A stretch of DNA of 64,000 nt from Aureococcus anophagefferens (lineage: Eukaryota; Sar; Pelagophyceae; Pelagomonadales; Pelagomonadaceae). Positions 47,863 to 55,347 of the stretch are shown here, piece by piece (position 1 is the first letter of the stretch; every line of letters begins with the position of its first letter). The notes under the pieces are model-generated. The model was given only the letters and a program-made list of their open reading frames with translations. It had not been told where the DNA came from and searched no databases. A program made the position numbers and the translations under genes. The stretch covers positions 1,133,559 to 1,197,558 of the forward strand of contig NW_008705561.1 in the NCBI RefSeq assembly GCF_000186865.1, read 5' to 3'.

Positions 47863-49608
47863 CTAGTCGTCTTCCGACGCGGCGAGGATGCCCTGGATGT
47901 CGTAGAGCCAGGAGTCGTCGCGCTCGTTGGCGTAGACGGCGTTGCAGAGGTCGTCGAGCGGGTCGCAGGGCCCGCCGTCGGCGTCGGGCAGCGCGGCCTC
48001 CGCGGCCGTCGCCGCGAGCGCGGCCCGGGCCTCGGCCTCGGCCGCGGCCGCCGCGGCCCGGCGGCGGTCCTCGTCCCGCTGCTCGCGCTCGGCGCGCGCG
48101 GCCGCCTCGTCGCGAACCCGCTGCTTGTGCGCGGCCTCCTTCGCCGAGGGCACCATGCGCTCGACCTTGCGCGCGTTCTCGGCCTCGCGCGCGAGCCGCA
48201 GCGCCTCGCGCTCGAGCTTGAGGCGCGCGGCCTCGGCGCGGCGCTGGTCCTGGAGCGCCGCGGCGGCCGCGGCGCGCTCCGCCTCGAGCTCCGCGGCCGC
48301 GGCGGCCCGCGCCGCGGCCTCGCGCGCGGCCGCGGCGCGGTCCTCGGCCTCGACGGCCGCGAGGCGCGCGGCGCGCGCCTCGGCGGCGCGGCGCCGCGCC
48401 TCGAGCTCCTCCGGCGACGCGGGCTCCCCCAGGGACTGGAGCCCCAGGCCCGCGGCGACGACGCCGCCGAGCGCGTAGAGGCCCTCCTCCTCGAGGAACG
48501 CGAGGCCCTCGCCCTCCTTGGACAGCGCCTGGCGCTCGCGCTGCTCCCGCTGGCGCGCGGCGTAGACCGCGCGCTGCGCGGCCTTCTTCTCGTCGTCGGC
48601 CTTCTGCTTCGCGGCGTAGAGGACGCGCTGCCGCTCCCGCTTCTCCCGGTCCGCGGCGTCGCGCGCCGCGCGCTCCTCGGAGCGCCGCGCGACGAGCGCC
48701 TCCTCCTTGGCCGCCGCGAGGACCCGCGCGTCTTCCGCGCGCCGCTCCCGCGCGGCGCGCTCGGCCTCCTTCAGCGCCTCCTCCTGCGCCGACGCGAGGA
48801 CGCGCGCGTCCGCGGCCTCGCGCCGCTCCGCGGCGTCCGCGGCCTTCTGGCGCGCGGTCGCCGCGCGGCCCTTGGCGCCGCGGACCGCGTGGTCGACGTC
48901 GTCGGCCGCGAGCCGGAGGTCCCGCGCGGCCTTCTTGCGGTCCTCGCGCGCGACCGTGAGGGCCTTGCGCTCCCGGTCCGCCCAGGCGAGGCCCGGGTCC
49001 GTCGACGCGCGCGTCGTCGCCCAGGGCTTGGCCGTCGCCGCCATGTCCCCGAAGTGGACGACGGCGCCGGGGGAGACGGGCGGCCCGCGGAAGTGGTCCC
49101 GCAGGTCCGTGCCGTAGAGCATGGCCTTGGCGATCGTCGCCATGTCCGCGCCCGGCGCGACGACGACGACGTCCTCGCCGCAGCGGCTCGTCTCGACGTT
49201 GCTCAGCACGCTCCGGATGCGCGCGTAGACGCACTCGACGCTCTCGGCGTAGGACCCGTCCTCGCCCTCGACGGGCTTGAGGTAGCGCGACCGCCCGTCG
49301 TAGAGCTCGTGGAGCGCGGCGATCGACGCCGTCNNNNNNNNNNNNNNNNNNNNNNNNNNNNNNNNNNNNNNNNNNNNNNNNNNNNNNNNNNNNNNCGGCG
49401 CCACGGGCGGCAGCAGCAGGAGCCCCGTGAGCCCCGTGCTCGGCGCCGCCTCGGCCTCGGCGGGGACGAGCGCCGCCGCGTCCGTCTTGGCGGCCGCGGG
49501 GCCGGCGACGGCCGACGCGCCGCCGCCGACGAGAAAGTGGCGCCGCGAGGGGAGGGAGAGGGCCGCGGTGCCGTGGATGCACGCGCAGGCCACCAGGAGG
49601 CCCCGCAT
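47863..49608 (-). CDS. Plastid-type histidine-phosphatase-like protein with long coiled coil; contains assembly gap
   Basis: About 580 residues, with 62 undetermined bases (49334-49395) near the N-terminus. The start MRGLLVACACIHGTAALSLP is a signal, followed by a twin-arginine-like stretch (SRRHFLVGGGASAVAGPAAA), which suggests plastid then thylakoid targeting. After the gap, residues through VVVVAPGADMATIAKAMLYG and FRGPPVSPGAVVHFG look like the second half of a histidine-phosphatase (phosphoglycerate-mutase-like) fold. The expected second catalytic His (usually THG) reads APG, so activity is doubtful; the first His would fall in or near the gap. A 300-residue Ala/Arg/Glu-rich coiled coil interrupted by one hydrophobic segment (LYALGGVVAAGLGLQSLG) follows. 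Function unknown. Confidence 0.65.
   Translation of the reverse strand: MRGLLVACACIHGTAALSLPSRRHFLVGGGASAVAGPAAAKTDAAALVPAEAEAAPSTGLTGLLLLPPVAPXXXXXXXXXXXXXXXXXXXXXTASIAALHELYDGRSRYLKPVEGEDGSYAESVECVYARIRSVLSNVETSRCGEDVVVVAPGADMATIAKAMLYGTDLRDHFRGPPVSPGAVVHFGDMAATAKPWATTRASTDPGLAWADRERKALTVAREDRKKAARDLRLAADDVDHAVRGAKGRAATARQKAADAAERREAADARVLASAQEEALKEAERAARERRAEDARVLAAAKEEALVARRSEERAARDAADREKRERQRVLYAAKQKADDEKKAAQRAVYAARQREQRERQALSKEGEGLAFLEEEGLYALGGVVAAGLGLQSLGEPASPEELEARRRAAEARAARLAAVEAEDRAAAAREAAARAAAAAELEAERAAAAAALQDQRRAEAARLKLEREALRLAREAENARKVERMVPSAKEAAHKQRVRDEAAARAEREQRDEDRRRAAAAAAEAEARAALAATAAEAALPDADGGPCDPLDDLCNAVYANERDDSWLYDIQGILAASEDD
49334..49395. other. Assembly gap (62 N)
   Basis: A run of 62 undetermined bases inside the N-terminal coding part of the histidine-phosphatase-like gene. 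The true length is not known, so the reading frame across it is assumed. Confidence 0.99.
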
Positions 49609-49872
49609 CGTAATTTTCGGGGGCGGGGTGCAAGTGTATGATATTGTGCTTCGGAGACGGGCGGGGGCGCCGCGGGGTGCTGCTGTGGGCACGCCGACGA
49701 CGGGGTGCGACGGAAGGACGGCTCGGTTCTCGAGCGCTCGTCAAACTCAAGGCAACGTCTACCTCAACCGGCTAGCCGAGCTCGTGTCCGTGAGGGCTGC
49801 CCGATCACAGTTTGCGCCGTCAAATGGCCATATCTGCGGTATTCATTTAGGTCCGAGGGCTGCCCTTTCGCG

Positions 49873-52332
49873 ATGACCACCGAAGACGATCCCAAATGGC
49901 GCATCTTCTGCGTGGCCCGCATCAAGCCCGTCGGCGAGGGCGAGGCCGCCGCCGTGGTCCAGGAGAGCGCCACGCAGCTCAGCGTGCCGCACCCCGACGA
50001 CGACGACGAGGAGCCGACGGAGGGGCGCCTCACCTTCACCATGGACGCCATCTGCGGCCCCGAGGCGACGCAGCAGGACGTCTACGCGCTCTTCAAGCCC
50101 ATCGTCGCGTCGACGTGCAAGGGCCGCAACGGCTGCGTCTTCGCCTACGGGCAGACGGGCAGCGGCAAGACGCACACGGTCGTCGGCGGCGACGACTTCC
50201 GGAGCCGGGGCCTCGTGCCGCGGGCCATCGGCCAGGTCTTCCGCGAGGCGGCGAAGCGGCGGAGGAAGGGCGGCGACGTGGCCGTGTCCTGCACCTTCGC
50301 GCAGGTCTACGACGACGCGCTCTACGACCTCCTCGACGAGGGCAACGAGTCCGACGACGTCGGCGAGTGGACGAAGGCGTCGGTCCTCGAGGGCGACGAC
50401 GGGTCCCTGACCTTCGAGGGGCTCGCGGAGTACGGCGCGGACGAGGAGGAGGACGCGCTCCGGCTGCTCTGGGTCGGCACCGCGCGGCGCGTCCTCGGGC
50501 AGACCAAGGCCAACGACGCGAGCTCGCGGTCCCACGCCGTCTTCACCATCTACGTCGTCGACGCGCAGCGCAAGACGCGCGCGAAGCTCCACCTCGTCGA
50601 CCTCGCGGGCTCCGAGCGCTTCGGCGCGTGGAGCGACGGCCGGCGCGGGACGCGGGCGCGAACTTCCCGACTTCACAGGCGCCGATCTCGGGCCGCGTTC
50701 CGGCCCCGATGTTTGGACGAGCGCTCCTCCCTCGGAGCGCTCTCGGATGCTCGTTCCGGAACGCGCGCGCGCGGCGCGCCCGCGCCGAGGCGACGTCGAC
50801 GCGCGCCGGTCCCGCGCAGGCGACGGCGGCGCGTCCGCGGAGTCGCGGAACATCAACCTGAGCCTCCACTACCTCGAGCAGGTCGTCCGGGCGCTGCGGG
50901 ACGGCGCCGACGAGCCGCGCCACGTGCCCTACCGCAACTGCGTGCTCACGTCCATGCTCCGCGACTCGCTCGGCGGCAACCAGGGCAGGAAAAGAGAGCG
51001 AAATTCCCAACTTCAAAGGCTCCGATCTCGGCCGTTTCCCACTCGTTTCGGCTGATTTTTGGACGAGCGATCATCTCTCGGAACGGTCTCGAAGCATGGA
51101 TGCTTTTTCCGGAACGCGCGCGCGCGGAACACTCACGTTGAAGCGACGTTGAATCACCCTTTTCCTGCCCAGGCGGCAACTGCCGGACCGCGCTCGTCGC
51201 GTGCGCGTCCGCGGCGCGCGACCACGCGGCGGAGTCGACGGCGACGTGCCGCTTCGCGCTGCGCTGCGGCGACGTGCGCGCCGTCGACGTCGTCGCCAAC
51301 GTCGACGTGGACCCGCGCGACGCCGCGCTCGCGAGCTACCGCGCCGAGGCCGAGAGGCTCCGGGCCGACGCGCGCGCGCGGGACGCGGACCTCGCGGAGG
51401 CGTCGGCCCAGGCGGCCATCGCCATGCGCCTCGCGTCGTCCTTCGAGGCCAAGGCGTCGGGCCTCCAGCGGCGCCTCGACGAGGCGACGGCGCGGCTCGA
51501 GGCCGTGCCCGCGCGGCGAGACAGCCGCCGCGACCGGTCCTACAGCGAAGATAGTGAGGGCCGGGGGCCGCCCGCGGCGCCGCTGGCGCCCACGGGCGCC
51601 GCCGCCGCCGAGGAGCCGGCGAAGGAGAACCTCGCGCCGCCGCCGCGCCGCGAGGCGGGCCCGGCGAAGCGGCGCGCGTCCGCGGGGCCGCCCGCGCCGC
51701 CGCCGGAGCGGCTCCGCGCGGAGATGCTCCAGCGCGGCCGGGCGCTCCTCAAGCACGGCCGGCGGGGCGGCGTCTACGTGCGCTTCGTCTGGGTGAGCCC
51801 CGAGGACGCGCGGCTCTGCTGGCGCAAGTTCGGCGGCGGCGGCGACCACGCGGCGGAGGACGACGCGGACCCGACGAGCGACGCGGCGTCGGGCTTCGTG
51901 TCCCTGCGCGACTACGCCCACGTCCAACCCGCGGCCGGCGGGCGCAAGCGCGACGACCTCGCGACCTGCGCGCTCACGCTGCACGCGGCCGCGGGCGCGA
52001 AGCTGTGTGGAAATCAACCAGCGGAATGGACGCGTCCAGCAAAACTTCAAACCTCTCTATCTCGGTCAAATCGAAGTCGATTCGGCTGATTTTTGGACGA
52101 ATCGATTGCTCTCGTCGAGTTCTCGAAGCACAGCCGAAGAGCTTGCATCTAAACTGTCGCATACGCGCACATTGAAGTCGGGTTGAAACTTGATTTCCAC
52201 ACAGGCGCGAAGCAGCGCGCGCTCACGCTCCAGTTCGACGCGGGCGCCGCGGCGGCGTCGGCCAAGGTCCGCGACGACTGGCTCACGGCCCTGCGCGAGG
52301 CCATCGACGCCGCGCGGGACCTGGTCCTGTGA
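49873..52332 (+). CDS. Kinesin motor protein with C-terminal PH-like domain
   Basis: Exons 49873-50632, 50820-50972, 51173-51994 and 52205-52332 encode 620 residues. All three introns are introners. The N-terminal motor domain has P-loop [10 protein letters not shown], switch [10 protein letters not shown], switch II DLAGSER, and after splicing [18 protein letters not shown] and [13 protein letters not shown]. The motor therefore moves on microtubules using ATP. A short coiled coil follows ([20 protein letters not shown]), then a Pro/Ala linker and a C-terminal module ([20 protein letters not shown] to the end) resembling a PH domain, as in kinesin-3 cargo carriers. The motor is N-terminal, so plus-end motion is expected. 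Subfamily assignment needs a tree. It is divergent from the plastid-type gene at 49608. Confidence 0.92.
50633..50819 (+). mobile_element. Introner, family C, GC-worn (187-nt intron in kinesin, GC-AG)
   Basis: Perfect target repeat GCGACGGC at 50633-50640 and 50820-50827. The interior is alignable with the copy 150 bp downstream (GCGAACTTCCCGACTTCA, TTTGGACGAGCG, TTCCGGAACGCGCGCGCG), but many A/T positions have become G/C. This looks like an older copy. Confidence 0.92.
50973..51172 (+). mobile_element. Introner, family C (200-nt intron in kinesin, GC-AG)
   Basis: Perfect target repeat GCGGCAAC at 50973-50980 and 51173-51180. Terminal inverted repeats CAGGGCAGGAAAAG and CTTTTCCTGCCCAG agree at 13 of 14 positions. 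The shared core CGGCTGATTTTTGGACGA is at 51049-51066. It joins DSLG to GNCRT. Confidence 0.95.
51995..52204 (+). mobile_element. Introner, family B (210-nt intron in kinesin, GC-AG)
   Basis: Perfect target repeat GCGCGAAG at 51995-52002 and 52205-52212. Perfect 15-bp terminal inverted repeats CTGTGTGGAAATCAA (52003-52017) and its reverse complement (52190-52204). Core CGGCTGATTTTTGGACGA at 52083-52100. The best-preserved family B copy in the window. Confidence 0.96.
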
Positions 52333-52462
52333 TATGTGGCGACGCCGGCGCCGCTCTAAAAGTGGGTGAAGCACTAGTTAACGTTGACGGCACGAATGCG
52401 CGGACGAGTGGGCAGCGTCTCATCTCAGCGTCTCCGCGGTCTGTTGCGCGAGGATCTCGGCA

Positions 52463-53014
52463 ATGACGGAGACGCGGAAGCGGTCCATGGACTCGAGCTC
52501 CGGGTCGCGGACGCGCGCGAAGACGGCGCAGGACGCGCCGAACCTGAGCGGGACGTGGAAGCTCGACAAGGCGCGGTCCGAGGCCATCGACCCCTACCTC
52601 AAGGCCATGGGCCTCTGCCAGATCGCCATCGACGGCCACCACCAGAAGGAGGCGACGACGGACACGTTCTACACGCTGGACCAGAGCGCGACGTCCTTCA
52701 AGCAGCGGAAGGAGTCCTGGTCCGGGTCGAGCAGCCGCGACCTGGAATTCGACAAGCCGAGCCACGAGGGCGGCTGCCAGATCCCCAAGGTCATCACCGC
52801 GGCCGTCGTCGACAGCGCCGTCGTCATCACGACGGACATGGGCGCGGGCCGCACGCTCACGGACACGCGCTCCCTCGACGAGGACGGGGCCGCCATCAAG
52901 ATGGAGCTGGAGTTGACGACGCCGGACGCGACGATCGCGCTGACGCGGTGGCTCGTCAAGTCGGAGCCGCCGAAGGCGCCCGCGGCGAAGGAGGACGAGG
53001 AGGAGGAGGAGTAA
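52463..53014 (+). CDS. Lipocalin/fatty-acid-binding-like small protein
   Basis: A 183-residue protein with no intron and no signal peptide. After a basic start it reads NLSGTWKLDKARSEAIDPYL followed by KAMGL. The GTWKL opening and Y-L-K-A-M-G continuation resemble the N-terminal strand and helix of fatty-acid-binding or lipocalin-like beta barrels. Alternating strands follow (KVITAAVVDSAVVITTDM, RTLTDTRSL, IKMELELTTPDATIALTRWL). The tail is acidic (six final Glu). A small cytosolic hydrophobic-ligand carrier is a reasonable guess, but the match is by pattern only. It converges on the sulfotransferase gene with 9 bp between stops. Confidence 0.65.
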   Translation: MTETRKRSMDSSSGSRTRAKTAQDAPNLSGTWKLDKARSEAIDPYLKAMGLCQIAIDGHHQKEATTDTFYTLDQSATSFKQRKESWSGSSSRDLEFDKPSHEGGCQIPKVITAAVVDSAVVITTDMGAGRTLTDTRSLDEDGAAIKMELELTTPDATIALTRWLVKSEPPKAPAAKEDEEEEE

Positions 53015-53023
53015 GGTGGTGTT

Positions 53024-54031
53024 TTACTGGACCCAGGCGCGCCGCGGGCCGCAGACGTCCTTGGGCGCGGACGACGGCGGCGCGGGCGCGCAGCCCGCGC
53101 ACGTGCCCGCGCGCGCGACGCGGCGCCGCACCTCGGCGACGAGGGCGGCGTCGAGGCAGTTCTCCCGCGCGAAGGTCGCGTTGTAGTGGGCGACGTCCGG
53201 CGGCGCCGGCACGCGCTTGTTGCGCTTCGCGCCGCTGTAGGGGTTGTTCGACTGCGGCTTCCGGATGTGGACGTCGTCGCGGCCCGTGAGGTTGTGCTGG
53301 ACCTCGTGCTGGATGTCGCCGTCGAGGAGGAAGACGTGGGTGAAGTAGGCGAGCGTCGCCAGCGCGGCCTTGAGGTCGCGCTTCGTCATGACGACGTCGC
53401 CGTCGTCGACGCCGACGAGGTGGCGCACGTAGAAGTTGGGCCGGTTGATGGACCCCCAGACGCGCGCGTGGTGGCCCATGGGCGTCGCGTTGAAAGTCGG
53501 CGACGCGAAGTCCTCGATGGTCGCGGTCCGCTTCTGCGCGGCGACGTCGGCCGCGCCGTAGCCGTTGTTCCGGAACTCCTTCTCGCTAAACGCGTGCAAA
53601 AAGAGCTCGCCGTAGTCCCGCAGGAACGTCGACGTGAAGCGCTGCCAGGGGTCGCGGAACACGGCCACGAGCGCGCCGCCGAGGCCCCGCCAGTCCGCGG
53701 AGAAGCCCCGGAGCTCGTCGGCCGTCGGGAACTCGGACCCGCGCTCGACCATGCAGACGTCCGCGCCCCGTCTGGCCATGTCCTCGGCGATGGCGAAGGC
53801 GCTGCGCTTGGCGCCGATGCGGAGCGGGTTCTCCGACACGCCGCGCCGGCCCTCGACGGTCCGCCGGAAGTTGCAGCCGCAGTTGTAGCCGCCCTCCCGG
53901 AGCTTCGCCTCCTTGAGCATGCGGCAAAACGACGTGCCGCCGGCCTTGTGGAAGTGCCAGAAGAGCACGAGCTTGCTCGTCTTGTTGTGGCGGGCCGTCG
54001 CCGTCGCGAGGAGGACGAGGAGGCAGCGCAT
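53024..54031 (-). CDS. Sulfotransferase (Sulfotransfer_2-like), secretory
   Basis: A 335-residue protein with no intron. The N-terminal MRCLLVLLATATA looks like a signal or anchor. KLVLFWHFHKAGGTSFCRML matches the H-x-x-K-x-G-G-T-S 5'-phosphosulfate loop of carbohydrate (heparan/dermatan-type) sulfotransferases. VFRDPWQRFTSTFLRDY fits the 3'-phosphate-binding R-D-P-x-x-R-F-x-S-x-Y motif. Both PAPS-binding elements are thus present, in order, at plausible spacing. Cys pairs near the end (GTCAGCAP) and N-glycosylation sites suit a Golgi-lumen enzyme that sulfates polysaccharides. It uses PAPS, the product of an APS kinase such as the one at 39181-40011. Confidence 0.88.
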   Translation of the reverse strand: MRCLLVLLATATARHNKTSKLVLFWHFHKAGGTSFCRMLKEAKLREGGYNCGCNFRRTVEGRRGVSENPLRIGAKRSAFAIAEDMARRGADVCMVERGSEFPTADELRGFSADWRGLGGALVAVFRDPWQRFTSTFLRDYGELFLHAFSEKEFRNNGYGAADVAAQKRTATIEDFASPTFNATPMGHHARVWGSINRPNFYVRHLVGVDDGDVVMTKRDLKAALATLAYFTHVFLLDGDIQHEVQHNLTGRDDVHIRKPQSNNPYSGAKRNKRVPAPPDVAHYNATFARENCLDAALVAEVRRRVARAGTCAGCAPAPPSSAPKDVCGPRRAWVQ

Positions 54032-54175
54032 GGTCGCATCACTAATCCATCATCATCTCTTAAGCTTCAATGTAGCCTCTGATATTCAAGGTGCCGTCCT
54101 CGCGGCTCAATCGAGTTTTGGCTCTCCCGATATTCAAAACGCTAGGGCCACTGCGGGCCTGACCGCGACGGCACC

Positions 54176-55325
54176 ATGCTCTGGGTGGACAAGCACCGCC
54201 CCCTGGAGCTCGGGAAGATGAGCTACCACGGCGAGCTGAGCGAGCGGCTCGCGACGCTCGCCGCGGACGGCGACATCCCCCACCTGCTCTTCTACGGCCC
54301 GTCCGGCGCGGGCAAGAAGACGCGCATCATGGCGCTGCTGCGCGCGCTCTACGGCGCCGGCGCCGAGAAGCAGCGCCTCGAGCACCGCGACTTCAAGACG
54401 CCGACGAACAAGGCCATCGAGGTGACGACCGTCGCGTCGAACTACCACATCGAGATCAACCCGTCGGACGCGGGCAACAACGACCGCTACGTCGTCCAGG
54501 AGGTCATCAAGGAGATCGCCCAGTCCGGGTCGCTCCACAAGGGCGACAAGGGCCGCGTCGGCTACAAGGTCGTGCTCCTCGTCGAGGTCGACCGTTTGAC
54601 GCGGCAGGCGCAGGCGGGCCTCCGGCGGACGATGGAGAAGTGCACGAGCAGCTGCCGCCTCATCCTCTGCTGCAACAACCCGTCCAAGGTCATCGACCCC
54701 CTGCGGTCGCGCTGCCTCGGCATCCGCGTCGCCGCGCCGACGGAGGCGGAGATCGTCGCCGCGCGCGACGGCGTCCCGCGGCCGCGACGATGTTCGAGAG
54801 ATGTCGGCCGGGAACACGATGAACCATCGTGACCGTCGTGCTTCGTAGGTGCTGGACGACGTCGCGGCGCGCGAGCGCCTCGACCTGCCGCCCGCGCTCG
54901 CCGCGCGCATCGCCAAGGCGTCGAAGCGGAACCTGCGCCGGGCCATCCTGAGCCTCGAGGAGTGCAAGGTCCAGCAGTACCCCTTCGACGCGGCGCAGGC
55001 CGTGCCGCTGCCCGACTGGGAGCAGTACGTCGTCGCCATCGCGTCGGACATCGCGCGCGAGCAGTCGCCCCAGCGGCTGCTCGCGACGCGCGACAAGCTC
55101 TACGAGCTCTTGTCCAAGTGCATCCCCGCGGACGTCATCCTCAAGACCCTCGCGCGGGAGCTCCTCAAGAACCTCGACGACGAGATGAAGGCCGAGGTCC
55201 TCAAGTGGGCCGCGTTCTACGAGCACCGCATCACCCAGGGCAACAAGGAGATCTTCCACCTCGAGGCCTTCGTCGCCAAGTTCATGTGCCTCTACAAGAA
55301 GTTCATGATGGAGATGTTCGCCTAG
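54176..55325 (+). CDS. RFC3: Replication factor C subunit 3 (RFC38/Rfc5 type)
   Basis: Exons 54176-54760 and 54849-55325 encode 353 residues, the normal length. It is one of the small subunits of the clamp loader that opens PCNA on DNA. It begins MLWVDKHRPL, with Walker A GPSGAGKKTR, a Walker B region VVLLVEVDRLTRQAQ and the SRC-like PLRSRCLGI. KNLRRAIL- and VQQYPF-type blocks (KRNLRRAIL, KVQQYPF) are typical of this subunit. The intron is a family A introner; placing its donor at 54761 gives APTEAEIVAVLDDVAARERL, whereas any later donor leaves extra residues. The first ATG is used. Confidence 0.95.
54761..54848 (+). mobile_element. Introner, family A, worn (88-nt intron in RFC3, GC-AG)
   Basis: The family A interior (GGCGTCCC, GACGATGTTCGAGAGATG, CATCGTGACCGTCGTGC, TTCGTAG) is recognisable. 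The target repeat has decayed to GCGCGCGA against GTGCTGGA (5 of 8). Placement is supported by the 88-nt length and by gap-free continuity of the RFC3 protein. Confidence 0.85.
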
Positions 55326-55347
55326 GGCCCGACCTAAAGAGGCGCGC

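Noticed and set aside
39181..54031. A sulfation gene cluster (APS kinase with two sulfotransferases)
   Set aside because: The three genes are spread over 43 kb, on different strands, with unrelated genes between them. A shared pathway is plausible, but clustering is not.
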